A stretch of DNA of 64,000 nt, taken from positions 868,001-932,000 of the forward strand of contig JAKLMB010000011.1 in the NCBI GenBank assembly GCA_022813625.1, in the 5' to 3' direction. The position numbers and the translations under genes are program-made. The notes beneath the pieces were generated by a model. That model searched no databases, was not told where the DNA came from, and saw only the letters and a list, made by a program, of their open reading frames with translations. Each line of letters begins with the position of its first letter. Within the stretch, counting starts at the first letter, position 1. Below, in pieces: positions 55,065 to 64,000 of the stretch. This stretch comes from Aaosphaeria pasadenensis. Lineage: Eukaryota > Ascomycota > Dothideomycetes > Pleosporales.

Positions 55065-56189
55065 TCATCTGCAAGAGCCTATCTGTTTCATGTCCTTTCT
55101 GCTCAATAGCTTCTTTACGTTCTGTTCGTATATTTCCGCCTGCTCTTCCTCGCTGAACAAACCCTGCAGCCCGAACGCCATCCTATCCGCGAATTCTTTG
55201 ACGAACGGTGTTCTCGTGAAGGGGAAGTCACTGCCATACAACAACTGCTTATGACTGATTTCATAGCCTTCCACAAATGCCTTCAATTGACCTAGACTCC
55301 CTTCTGAGCCATCGAAGATCGTGCCGGCAAGGTCAAAATAGAACTGGTCGCGGATTTGGGAGCGCACAAGGCTATGGTTCAGGGGCTTCACACCGGGCAC
55401 AACGTGCCCGAACCTTATGAAACGAGAGAACAGAGGCGGCATGCTACCACCAACATGGGGAATGATGAAGGTGATCTTGGAGTACTTCTCGACTGTGCCG
55501 CTGTAAAACAGATTTACAACTGCCCGTGCCGTGTCGAAGAAAAATTCGAAGATTGGCACAGGGTATTCGCTTCCAAAAGGGAGGGCATCTGTCGTTGCAG
55601 AGGAGTTGGGGTGGTGAATGCATGGCTTTGTAGGATGCATGAAGACGATCGCTTCGAGCTCGTTCAGCCTCTGGAATATCGGATCCAACAGAGGACTACC
55701 AAGATAATGACCATGGTAATTCGTCATCATTCCGAATCCGTCTGCCCCCTCGGCCACCGCGATATCGATTTCCTTGAGGGCAGCATCGACGTCCGGTAGA
55801 GGCAACGCAGCCCAAAAGCCAAATTTGACCGGATACTCTCTTTTCAGCCTTGCGGCATAGGAGTTGCAATGTCTTGTTAGGTCTTGGCCAAGTTGATCTT
55901 TTCCAGGAACTATGTGTGTTCCTGGAGACGAGATGCTCAATATGGATTTAGAAACATTGTTGATTGCCATCATTTCCAGATGAGCTTCAGTTGACCAAGG
56001 TGGGATCTCTGGCATTCCATCGACCTTTTCATGACCGTTAGCCATAAGGGCATCATGGTAATCGGGAGGCAAGAAGTGCGAATGAACGTCAATTCGAGGG
56101 GGAAGAGGAGGGTCTGTTCCCTTCGCCATTGCAAATGATAGCAGGACGACAACGAAAAAGAACTCAATCTGAGCAAGGTACATGCGCAT
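55065..56189 (-). CDS. ACMSD-like amidohydrolase (decarboxylase) with N-terminal signal sequence
   Basis: TIM-barrel metal-dependent amidohydrolase-2/ACMSD-family protein, 374 residues, single exon. This family includes aminocarboxymuconate-semialdehyde decarboxylase, gamma-resorcylate decarboxylase and fungal 6-methylsalicylate decarboxylases. Metal ligands are HxH in DVHSHF (His36, His38), His in FMHPT, His in PHVGG and Asp in YGSDFPF. FHT-like changes are not seen, so it looks active. The N-terminus is unusual: residues 4-22 (YLAQIEFFFVVVLLSFAMA) form a hydrophobic signal-peptide-like stretch with a likely cut near AMA/KG. A second Met at 21 would give a leaderless cytosolic form starting MAKGTDPPLPP. 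NSS and NHS sequons occur. Substrate is unknown; there is no polyketide synthase nearby to suggest a pathway. It converges with the dehydrogenase gene, 112 nt apart. Confidence 0.88.
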   Translation of the reverse strand: MRMYLAQIEFFFVVVLLSFAMAKGTDPPLPPRIDVHSHFLPPDYHDALMANGHEKVDGMPEIPPWSTEAHLEMMAINNVSKSILSISSPGTHIVPGKDQLGQDLTRHCNSYAARLKREYPVKFGFWAALPLPDVDAALKEIDIAVAEGADGFGMMTNYHGHYLGSPLLDPIFQRLNELEAIVFMHPTKPCIHHPNSSATTDALPFGSEYPVPIFEFFFDTARAVVNLFYSGTVEKYSKITFIIPHVGGSMPPLFSRFIRFGHVVPGVKPLNHSLVRSQIRDQFYFDLAGTIFDGSEGSLGQLKAFVEGYEISHKQLLYGSDFPFTRTPFVKEFADRMAFGLQGLFSEEEQAEIYEQNVKKLLSRKDMKQIGSCR

Positions 56190-56919
56190 AGATGTGTAGT
56201 CAGGTCTCAGAGAGATTTGACGTAAGGATTATTTGAGACAGTGCGACAGATGTAACATGCTGTATATACTTTCCTTTCCAAGCGAGGTCGGATGCATGAT
56301 TTGCTGGACTCCCCTCTTTCGGAACCCCAATGGTTCATGGGTGATTACCGACGCAACGGAGTCTCACGCTTCTGCATGCTGTGACCACTCAGAAGACAAA
56401 AGACAGTCTTTCCTCCAGCTTCAAATATTGTGTGTGATTGGAAACCCACTAATCATCATTAATGGATACATTTGCAATGGCGAAGATTAGGTCAGGTAAA
56501 TAAATAATTCAACAATATATGGTAGGTACCACATCATCTGCGACTACTGGTTGTGGTATGTTCATGAATCTCCTCAGTACGTGTATCTGCAATGCGGACA
56601 GATGCAGCTAGCCGAATCTTGAACAATAGTCACTACGTGAAAAGTATACGAGTATGAAGAGTGCGATCGATACCTGCATTGGGTTTCAGCTGAGAGTGAA
56701 AGCATCCCGTCGGAATACGAATTAAAGGTATTAATCACCTACGTAGGAATAATGATGCTAGCGCCGATCCCTTGCCCCACATTGTGCTTTCCTGCGTTTG
56801 CCGTCCCACGCTTTCACTAATAGATAGTTACCTTTTGCTCTACTTAACTAAGCGTCTGGCTATGATTCTACAGACACTTTTATCTTCTCTACAACCTCGA
56901 AAACAGCTCCCTCTCCGGC
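56190..56919. promoter_or_regulatory. Divergent promoter region, amidohydrolase and MTHFR
   Basis: 730 nt between divergent starts, AT-rich, with a GTAGGTACC word near 56,522. An 85-codon plus frame at 56,233-56,490 has no features of a gene. Confidence 0.5.
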
Positions 56920-58955
56920 ATGATGGAGAAGATCACGGATAAGATCAATGCTCTGCCCGATGGCGCAAATTACTTCTCCCTCGAGTTCTTCCCGCCGAAG
57001 ACGTCAATGGTCTGTTGCCCCTCATTACAATGCCATGCTTCCGTTATCGCACCAATCTAACATATGTCTCATAGGGATTTGCAAACCTCTCGAGCCGACT
57101 TGAACGCATGTCACAGGCCCTCCGACCTCTATTCGTAACCGTAACCTGGGGAGCAGGTGGCTCGACCGCCACCAAATCACTCGAACTCGCAGAGATATGC
57201 CAGCGACAATTGGGACTTACAACATGTCTACACCTTACCTGCACGAACATGAACCGCTCCTTGATCGATGACGCGCTCGAACAGGCGAAAGTTCTTGGTA
57301 TCCGCAACATCCTTGCGCTGCGCGGTGATGCGCCTAGGTCCGAAGAATATCGAGACGATGCGCAGCTGCCCGAGGAGGACTCGAATCGGGATTTCACCTG
57401 GGCGATAGACCTCGTCAAGTATATCAAAGCTAAATACGGCGACTACTTCTGCATAGGTGTAGCAGCATATCCAGAAGGACACTCGGACGAGTCGTATCCT
57501 GAGCACCAGGATCCCGCACGCGATCTACCATATCTAGTCGAGAAGGTACAAGCTGGTGCAGACTTTATTATGACGCAGCTTTTCTTCGAAGTGGAGGCAT
57601 ACGACAAGTTTGAGAAGTCATTACGAACACACGAGAGCGGTGCTTTCAAGACAATACCAATTATCCCGGGTCTAATGCCCATCCAGAGCTACTCCATCTT
57701 AAGGAGAACCACCAAGCTCAGTCATGCAAAATTGCCTGGCAAGATGTTGGAAAGGCTTGATGCCGTACAGACCGATGACGAGTTGGTCAAGAAGGTTGGC
57801 GTGGATATCTTGAGTGAAATGGTGGATCATATCAAAAAGCAGTCAAGTGCATCGCGGCGAGGCTTCCATTTCTATACGCTCAACCTGGAGAAAGCAGTTT
57901 CTCACGTTTTGGAGAACTGTCACCTTATTCCTCCCACGCTACAAGAGGAAGATGAGGAGGCTGTCGTTGACATTGCCGCTCCAGGTATCTTTGTACAACC
58001 ACCAGAAGGTGCACAAAACAGCCAACGGCGTCGCGTCTCATCTGTCAACTCCTCCCCACACAACAGGATCATTGTATCCCGACCATCGAAATCCAGTAAC
58101 CCAAGCTATGAAGCTTGGGACGACGAGGCTGGCATACCGAAAGGGCCCATCAACACTCGTGCAAACACGCTTGCCATCTCTGAAGGAGAAGGATCTTTGG
58201 GAAGAGAGGCTACATGGGACGATTTCCCGAACGGCCGCTGGGGCGATGCACGAAGCCCTGCTTTTGGTGAAATTGACGGCTATGGTCCAACCTTGCACGT
58301 TTCTACACCACAAGCCTTGAAACTTTGGGGTCATCCCGTTGCGAAAGACGATATCTCTACTCTTTTCCGAAAGCACATCCAGGGTGAAATTGATGCCTTA
58401 CCTTGGAGTGAACAAGGTCTCGCTCCTGAGACAAGTACAATCAGCAAAGAGCTCCTATCGCTCAACGCCAAAGGCTGGTGGACTGTAGCGTCGCAGCCAG
58501 CAGTCAATGGAGTGAAATCCACTGACCCGGTTTACGGATGGGGGCCCAAGAATGGATTCGTCTTCCAAAAGCCGTTTGTCGAGTTCTTCATCCCTGCGTC
58601 AGACTGGAAGAAGCTCCAACCTCGCCTTGACGCCCACGAACAGGTCACATACTTTGCCGGTAATGCCAAAGGTGACTTCGAGGCAAGTTCAGACGACGGC
58701 GTGAATCCAGTGACCTGGGGTACATTCGCGGGCAAGGAGATTGTCACACCGACCATCATCGAGGAAGTCAGCTTCAAGAGCTGGATTGAGGAAGCATATT
58801 CAATCTGGAAAGAATGGCAGCGTGTCTACCCACCGCGCAGTGCGTCGAGTAAATTTCTGGGTGAATGCTGGGAGGACTGTTGGCTGGTGAACGTGATATG
58901 GGGCGATTACGTGCAGGGCCATGGGCTTTGGGACTTCTTGAAGGCGGACCTGTGA
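56920..58955 (+). CDS. Methylenetetrahydrofolate reductase
   Basis: Reduces 5,10-methylenetetrahydrofolate to 5-methyltetrahydrofolate for methionine synthesis; FAD enzyme, cytosolic. Exons are 56920..57009 and 57075..58955, 656 residues; the first of two adjacent ATGs is used, the second is equally possible. The catalytic barrel (residues 1-310) has NYFSLEFFPPKTSMGFANL (across the intron), FVTVTWGAGGST, HLTCTNMN, NILALRGDAPR, GVAAYPEGH, GADFIMTQLFFE and PGLMPIQSY. A long Ser-rich linker (about 320-410) with RRRVSSVNSS and SRPSKSSNPS could be phosphorylated. The C-terminal regulatory domain (410-656) contains GWWTVASQPAVNGV, VYGWGPKNGFVFQKPFVEFF and GECWEDCWLVNVIWGDY. Ascomycetes usually have two paralogues (yeast MET12, MET13); I cannot say which this is, though the long linker and length resemble Met12 (657 aa). 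Confidence 0.96.
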
Positions 58956-59547
58956 GCGGATAAATCTACTCGTATTGAGGGGGTCGGTGGCCCGTGCACT
59001 ATGTACCAGTACATTTCCAAAGAGTTCTATTTAATGGAATAGCTAACAGCGATGACTCAAAAACCTGTGCGTATAGCACAAAACTTGTTAATGTCTTGCA
59101 GTATTTGGAATGTTCGATTGACACTGAGCTTCTCCGGTTTCCGCCGTTGTTGTGGTGGTGATAGCGGTGGTGCCACCTTTCCGATCTGTATATATACCAA
59201 ACCACATGACGAGCGTCATCACACCACCCAGGGGCCATTCCCCATCGACAATCATCTCCATTGCACGCGACAATAACCCATCGAAGGTTACACACAGGCC
59301 TGCCCAGGCATAGCATGAGCGTGACCTGAGCGGAACATGCGGGTTTTTAGACCAATGCGGCTGGATCCGCCAACAGTGCTACCACCGATCAGCACAATGA
59401 GATCACATAAAGCCCAGCTGCTAACCCCTCACTTTGGAGCTTCCCCCTCAGCATTACAGCTTCTACAATCTGCAATTCGTTTTCAATTGAACTGAACAAA
59501 CTCATTCCTTGCTTCCCCAAGCAAACCATTCTACCCTCTTCGTCAAG
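58956..59547. other. Intergenic spacer
   Basis: 592 nt between two plus-strand genes. No gene is seen. Confidence 0.6.
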
Positions 59548-60216
59548 ATGGCTGTCCGTCGTTCCTCCTCTGTCTCCGAGCCACTGTCCCCTTCTGCATT
59601 GCCAGACCTAGCCGTACTCCCAAGGCCCCTTGCCGCCGACAAACTGCCTGTCGGCCAACTCGTCTCGAAGAGCTCCAAGCTCAACCCCGCAGGCCTTGAA
59701 GACAAGCACTACGACGATGGCGGCTGTCGTTGGTACAAGGACGTGATCCTTCTGTCCAACTCGACCGGCGTCATCAACGAGTCCCTAGGTGGAACCCACC
59801 TCGTGCAGAAGGAGTTAGATGCAGATACATCAGTTGGTACCATCGAAGCAGAGGAGATGATCGTCCGTCTTCTCAAGAATCCAGAGAGTGCGTTGAAGAC
59901 CATCCTAGCCGAACAGGATACAGCCACATGGATCAAGGAGCAGGCGGGCCAGAGTGTTGTGGGCTTTGTGACTGCTATTCGTGAAGTTGTCAATGCAAGC
60001 TACAAGCGTGCGAGACTCTTCGACATTGGCAATGGCAATTACGAGGTCATTCGAGAGGTCGGTGGCGAAGGAAAGGACGGCAAGAGGAGAGATTCTGGAC
60101 TCGATGTCCAGACGGGAAGCAAAAGGGATGTCGTAGGCGTAATTGTACGCCAGGTCGTTGTCGAAGGCAACGAGATCAAGCTCGGTAACGAGATCGGCAC
60201 CGAGTTCTGGAATTAA
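59548..60216 (+). CDS. Unknown fungal protein (222 aa)
   Basis: Single-exon gene; the start is placed at ATG 59548 because of its good context (GTCAAGATGGCT) and because no ATG precedes it in frame. Family not recognised. After a Ser/Pro-rich N-terminus there is a compact alpha/beta-looking region: GCRWYKDVILLSNSTGVINESLGGTHLV, then AEEMIVRLLKNPESALKTILAEQDTATWIKEQAGQ, then GFVTAIREVVNASYKRARLFDIG. A charged Gly/Lys/Arg loop follows, then a strand pair (DVVGVIVRQVVVEGNEIKLGNE). No signal peptide or membrane segment is visible. Coding is supported by composition and codon pattern only. Confidence 0.75.
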   Translation: MAVRRSSSVSEPLSPSALPDLAVLPRPLAADKLPVGQLVSKSSKLNPAGLEDKHYDDGGCRWYKDVILLSNSTGVINESLGGTHLVQKELDADTSVGTIEAEEMIVRLLKNPESALKTILAEQDTATWIKEQAGQSVVGFVTAIREVVNASYKRARLFDIGNGNYEVIREVGGEGKDGKRRDSGLDVQTGSKRDVVGVIVRQVVVEGNEIKLGNEIGTEFWN

Positions 60217-60863
60217 GTCGGTAGCCACCGCGTGCATTCATGATGAATTGCACATATTTCATTCATATTTGATATTGGGATGGTGGAGTTTGGTTGGCAA
60301 GGCGAACGGTTGGCTACTGCTATGATTATATGTAAAATATCCAAATATTCTCACAATTATTACGAATCTCACTCATCTTCTCTATTTGTTTTCGCCTCTT
60401 TGCTTCCCCAGTCTTCTAAGAGTAGTAGCAACTTGGTCAATTGTGCAAATCGTATTCGAAAGTGATCACATCGGCGCAAATTACTCTACCCCAGATGCCC
60501 TCCACTACAAACTAAACTACATTCGCCATTAGGTGTTTACCCCACACAGCCACTTGCTGTAGGATGATGTTGGCGTACCTCTGTTAGGGTCGGAATTGAG
60601 TCCGACGCTATTGGTGCAGAAGATCAAAGCGGGGTAATTTACCACTAGAAGACACATTCAGCGGCCATGATTGCCTTATACGTAGCAGATCCTTTCGGAA
60701 CCCACGATGTAATTCCGAAGGTTATTATAAAGATCTTTTTGACGATTGAGTGTTTCCTATCCACAGAATCATATTGCCATCTCCAAAGACCCATCTATAC
60801 ACCATTGAATTACATACCACCGCCTACACATATCATTGATACACTCAACTCAGAGCCGCCGCC
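60217..60863. other. Intergenic spacer
   Basis: 647 nt, AT-rich, with the likely promoter of the phytanoyl-CoA-dioxygenase-like gene. No gene is seen. Confidence 0.6.
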
Positions 60864-62078
60864 ATGCCTGGACAGATCAACGGTGCTTCGTCAACATCAG
60901 CAGACTCTCATCACACCTCTATCCCTCCACGGTTATTTGCTACAGCAGACAAGCCGTCCCTTGAAGCATTCAAGAAATTGACCATCAATTCATCACCTGC
61001 ACACTATCCCCTCGCCGCCTCAATTCTCAAAAACGTACCAGTCTATAATCTCCCAGACTACTCCTCCCTCAGCCCCGCACAACTGTCCGCATTCCAAGAT
61101 GAATGGTATCACATCCTCCTCTCCGGCCCAGGAGTCTTCGTGACAAAAGGCCTCTACAAAGACCCATCCCTCCTTGAGCGAGTAAACACCGTCTTCTCCT
61201 CCATCATCGCCAAAGAAAAAGCCAGCTCCGGCTCAAAAGGCGACCACTTCGCCGGCACCGGCCAAAACGACCGCATCTGGAACTCCTTCTCAAAACACGG
61301 CCTGGAAGACCCGCAATCATACTTCGAATATTACTCCAACCCCTGGCTCCCCCTCATCTCCGCCGCCTGGCTGGGCCCCCACCACCGCCTGACCGCCCAA
61401 GTCAACATCGTGAAGCCCGGCGCCAAACCTCAAATCTCGCATCGAGACTACCACCTCGGCTTCCAGACCGCAGAGTCTTGCGCACAGTTTCCCAAGGCCT
61501 TGCAGATCGCAAGCCAGCACCTCACGCTGCAGGGTGCCGTCGCCCACTCTGACATGCCCATCGAGAGCGGCCCGACGCGCCTCCTGCCCTTTAGCCAGAA
61601 GTTCGAGGATGGCTACATGGCGTACCGGCTCCAGGAGTTCTCGGACTACTTCCTCGAGAACTATGTTTCGCTGCCCTTGGAGCTGGGCGATGGGTTGTTT
61701 TTCAACCCGGCGTTGTTCCATGCTGCGGGGCAGAATGACTCGAGCGATGTGCTGCGGTCGGCGAATCTGCTGCAGATTAGTGCGGCGTTTGGGAAGCCGA
61801 TGGAGACGATTGAGACGTTTCCGCTCATTGAGAGGACTTGGGATTTGTTGGTGGATAGATATAGCAAGGAGGGGTTGAGTGAAGGGGTGAAGACGTTCAT
61901 AGGGAATGTCGCGGAAGGGTACCCGTTCCCGACGAATCTGGATAGGAGGGTCCCAGAGACGGCGGGTATGGCGCCGGAGAGCGAGCAAGAATTGTTGGTC
62001 AGAGGGCTAAAGAAGGGATTCGATAAGATTCAGTTGCTTAAAGAGCTTAGGAAGTTGAAAGAAGACGAGAAAGCTTAA
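60864..62078 (+). CDS. Phytanoyl-CoA dioxygenase-family oxygenase (PhyH-like)
   Basis: Non-haem Fe(II)/2-oxoglutarate-dependent oxygenase of the PhyH superfamily, 404 residues, single exon. Iron ligands fit a His-x-Asp...His triad: HRD at 193-195 in ISHRDYHLGF and His286 in NPALFHAAGQND. Arg298 (SDVLRSANLLQ) sits where the 2-oxoglutarate-binding Arg is expected. Other family blocks are GPGVFVTKGLY (about 88-98) and SDMPIESGPTRLLPFSQKF (229-247). The C-terminus is a charged helix (LLKELRKLKEDEKA). There is no PTS1 tripeptide or signal peptide, so it is probably cytosolic. Substrate unknown: fungal members act in secondary metabolism or as general oxygenases, and no biosynthetic neighbours are present. 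Confidence 0.87.
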   Translation: MPGQINGASSTSADSHHTSIPPRLFATADKPSLEAFKKLTINSSPAHYPLAASILKNVPVYNLPDYSSLSPAQLSAFQDEWYHILLSGPGVFVTKGLYKDPSLLERVNTVFSSIIAKEKASSGSKGDHFAGTGQNDRIWNSFSKHGLEDPQSYFEYYSNPWLPLISAAWLGPHHRLTAQVNIVKPGAKPQISHRDYHLGFQTAESCAQFPKALQIASQHLTLQGAVAHSDMPIESGPTRLLPFSQKFEDGYMAYRLQEFSDYFLENYVSLPLELGDGLFFNPALFHAAGQNDSSDVLRSANLLQISAAFGKPMETIETFPLIERTWDLLVDRYSKEGLSEGVKTFIGNVAEGYPFPTNLDRRVPETAGMAPESEQELLVRGLKKGFDKIQLLKELRKLKEDEKA

Positions 62079-62648
62079 GCAAGCAATGAGTAGTAACAAA
62101 GTAATAACCTCAACTAATAGAGATCCAAGCGACGGATAGTATCGCTCTTTGTATCTTGCCTGATGTCTTCAACGAATTTTGGTGACCAGCGGCAACTTAT
62201 GTCTAGCTTATTTTTGGGTGCGGTAATTACAGCGTAAAGCAAACATCAAGTTGAGTGACCAGTGGCGTAGGGTTAAATCTGAAAGCACCGCACCTTGATA
62301 TATTCACACATTGGAGCATTCAAACTCTCTTGGATTTGTTACTTTCGAGTATCTTGATAATGCATCATTACACTGACGCTTGAGCTTCGAGCAAAGGTGG
62401 GAAGCGCTAAGCAGCCATTCCCATGCCCTCAAGAATGAAACCACATGCTACCCCATGTTACTAGACCCAAACTCCCGCTCTCCCCACCATCAGATCTTCC
62501 TAGAATAATTGTACAGAACCGGATCAAACCAGCCAATGGGTATATTATGAAAAGCGTAGGTTTGCTGCTTTTGATTATAGACGAAAAGGAGAAAATGCGG
62601 ATGATGCAGAGAGGCGTCTGCACATCCAAAGTCGGGGTAGCCGAAAAT
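62079..62648. other. Convergent 3' spacer
   Basis: 570 nt between convergent stops. No gene is seen. Confidence 0.6.
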
Positions 62649-64000
62649 TTATAGGATGCCTTGCGCAAGAAGATCATTATAGATCTTCTCGGGCATGACG
62701 TTACCCTCAGGATCTTCCATTTGGACGACATTGTCGGCACTTGACTTTTCCTTTTTCTTGTCCGCTTGGATCTTGGTCCACAGTTGTTGCGCCTCGTCAA
62801 TCTTGGTGATCTCACGGAAGAGCGTCGTGTTTGTTATGCCCAGGCACTTGAGTCCGTATATGTGGCGGGTCTCGTTGAAGTGTTTCTCGAACTGCCGCCG
62901 ACCCATGTAGTTATAGTTACCGCAAATTTCGCAAGGGAACTCGTTACCAAGACCGTGGAGCTTGTACAGCCAGAAAGGAATAGGCTTCCCAGACCAGTCG
63001 AGAGGAAGCTTTAGGGGATTGTAGATCTTTTCTTCTCCATCAGATTCTTCGTCGTTCTCACCGGCACCATTGTTTGCCTCGGGGGCCTCGGAATAGAGCA
63101 TTTCCAGTTCTTGTTGGCGCTCTCGCTCTGTCATACCCTGTTTGCGCTCGACATTCACCTTGGTGTCACTGCGCTCCGTTTGCATTGCTGCGGCAAGTTT
63201 CCTTATACGGTGTTCCTTCTCTGCAACAGCGCGCTCCTTGAAACGTGTGTCAGGGGCGGATGACTTGGAACCAGTCTGCCCACCGGTCGTAGCATTGGCC
63301 ATCTCTTGCTCATTCTTTTTGTGTTTCTTCCCCTTCAGATGGTTTTCGTATACGTTCTCGTTGCCAAAGCTCTTCTTGCATGCCGAGCACCAGAGCCCAT
63401 CCGATCCGGTATTACTATGCTCCACCGCCCCATTTTGCGAAGCGTTCTTTTCCCAACCAGGCACCTCCTCTTTCTCCCAAAGTTCTACAAACTCTTGATC
63501 GAAATTGGCGAATAGCTTGTCCAGATTCTCCAGTGGCTTGGTCTTGCGCATAAATCCCTCCAAATAATCCTGCAATGCCTTGAGGTATTGAAAATACGAT
63601 TCTGAGAGTTTTGAACTGCGGGTGATGGAAGATTGGGGCGGTGTAAAGGCATCAAACGCGTCCAAATATTGAAGATACGTCAGGCGGCGAGCATGTTGAT
63701 GACCGGGAAGGTTGAGATACTGCTCATGTAAAGTTGTGAGATCGAGGTAGCGACCGAATCCCTCCTCTCCTGTAAACATGGTCTCGACATGTCGAATGAC
63801 TGCGGCTTGATCCTCCGGGGACCGCCTCTTATATATCTTTTCGAGATTCTCGAATCCCTCGTTCGGGTAGCGGCGGTGAAAGTCTCGAATAGAGGCGATT
63901 TCTTTCTGGAAGGAATCCATTGTCTCTCCGGTACTCAGATCTCGCAATTCGCGTTCCCTTTCACCTTCAGGATCGTCATAGAGCTTCAAAAGGCGACTTG
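62649..64000 (-). CDS. PRP9: Splicing factor 3A subunit 3 (SF3a60/Prp9), 5' end outside window
   Basis: Component of the SF3a complex that joins U2 snRNP in pre-spliceosome assembly; nuclear. The frame is open to the right edge (SRLLKLYDDPEG at the edge), so roughly the first 40-60 residues lie beyond 64,000; 450 residues are present. The helical N-terminal half includes FGRYLDLTTLHEQYLNL and LTYLQYLDAFD, the SF3a120/66-binding region of the family. A central C2H2 U1-type finger is LWCSACKKSFGNENVYENHLKGKKHKK. The C-terminal finger is FPCEICGNYNYMGRRQFEKHFNETRH, followed by YGLKCLGI and the conserved end MPEKIYNDLLAQGIL. No introns are seen in the visible part. Confidence 0.95.
   Translation of the reverse strand, partial: SRLLKLYDDPEGERERELRDLSTGETMDSFQKEIASIRDFHRRYPNEGFENLEKIYKRRSPEDQAAVIRHVETMFTGEEGFGRYLDLTTLHEQYLNLPGHQHARRLTYLQYLDAFDAFTPPQSSITRSSKLSESYFQYLKALQDYLEGFMRKTKPLENLDKLFANFDQEFVELWEKEEVPGWEKNASQNGAVEHSNTGSDGLWCSACKKSFGNENVYENHLKGKKHKKNEQEMANATTGGQTGSKSSAPDTRFKERAVAEKEHRIRKLAAAMQTERSDTKVNVERKQGMTERERQQELEMLYSEAPEANNGAGENDEESDGEEKIYNPLKLPLDWSGKPIPFWLYKLHGLGNEFPCEICGNYNYMGRRQFEKHFNETRHIYGLKCLGITNTTLFREITKIDEAQQLWTKIQADKKKEKSSADNVVQMEDPEGNVMPEKIYNDLLAQGIL

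Noticed and set aside
53067..60229. Exact 15-mer AAGTCGGTAGCCACC at 53,067-53,081 and 60,215-60,229
   Set aside because: One or two exact 15-mer pairs are expected by chance in 64 kb; flanks do not match and the contexts (a promoter and a stop-codon region) differ.
55065..62078. Secondary-metabolite cluster suggested by the ACMSD-like decarboxylase and PhyH-like oxygenase
   Set aside because: No polyketide synthase, peptide synthetase, terpene cyclase, P450, transporter or cluster regulator nearby; housekeeping genes (MTHFR) lie between them.

Overview
The window is nuclear DNA from a filamentous ascomycete (Pezizomycotina). Most introns are about 45-100 nt with GTRWGT-like donors and CTRAY-like branch points. 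The genes are single-copy eukaryotic housekeeping genes whose sequences look like Pezizomycotina orthologues. Some proteins are typically fungal, such as the CipC-like protein, the fungal CorA-like membrane protein and the WD40 + inositol 5-phosphatase fusion. Dothideomycetes or Eurotiomycetes are the likeliest classes, but this is not decidable from the sequence alone. I see no tRNA, rRNA, transposon, CRISPR array or secondary-metabolite backbone gene.

Layout. 1-1.5 kb: 3'-truncated gene of unknown function (-). 1.5-5.1 kb: non-coding. 5.1-6.5 kb: exopolyphosphatase (-). 7.0-7.8 kb: acyl-protein-thioesterase-like protein with no recognisable catalytic triad (-). 8.7-9.2 kb: CipC-like stress protein (+). 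9.8-13.4 kb: SPX-EXS phosphate transporter/sensor of the SYG1/XPR1 family (+). 13.8-16.2 kb: disordered DPW/DPF-motif protein (-). 16.9-18.5 kb: CorA-like membrane protein (+). 19.1-22.0 kb: acetoacetyl-CoA synthetase (+). 22.0-25.2 kb: non-coding. 25.2-26.6 kb: disordered Ser-rich protein (-). 26.6-33.7 kb: a 7 kb stretch with no convincing gene. 33.7-37.4 kb: CTK1-type CTD kinase with a very long RS and Arg-Asp repeat N-terminus (-). 40.3-41.4 kb: GTP cyclohydrolase I (+). 41.9-43.1 kb: conserved-looking unknown (+). 43.2-44.1 kb: IMPACT/YIH1 homologue (-). 44.6-45.6 kb: GFA-family zinc protein (-). 46.2-50.0 kb: WD40 + inositol polyphosphate 5-phosphatase (-). 50.9-51.6 kb: CHY zinc-finger protein (+). 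51.8-52.8 kb: 20S proteasome subunit alpha4/PRE6 (-). 53.1-55.0 kb: mitochondrial D-2-hydroxyacid dehydrogenase (+). 55.1-56.2 kb: ACMSD-like amidohydrolase with a signal peptide (-). 56.9-59.0 kb: methylenetetrahydrofolate reductase (+). 59.5-60.2 kb: unknown (+). 60.9-62.1 kb: phytanoyl-CoA-dioxygenase-like oxygenase (+). 62.6-64 kb: splicing factor SF3a60/Prp9, 5' truncated (-).

The genes mostly work independently. The one suggestive grouping is exopolyphosphatase and the SPX-EXS protein within 9 kb, which both concern phosphate and polyphosphate. GTP cyclohydrolase I and methylenetetrahydrofolate reductase both feed folate/pterin metabolism but lie 16 kb apart. I did not find a clear new multi-gene system. 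The most interesting items are the thioesterase-like protein without its triad, the mixed-charge repeat in the CTD kinase, several tiny first exons (5, 13 and 14 nt), alternative starts that could switch targeting of two enzymes, and the 7 kb gene-poor stretch.
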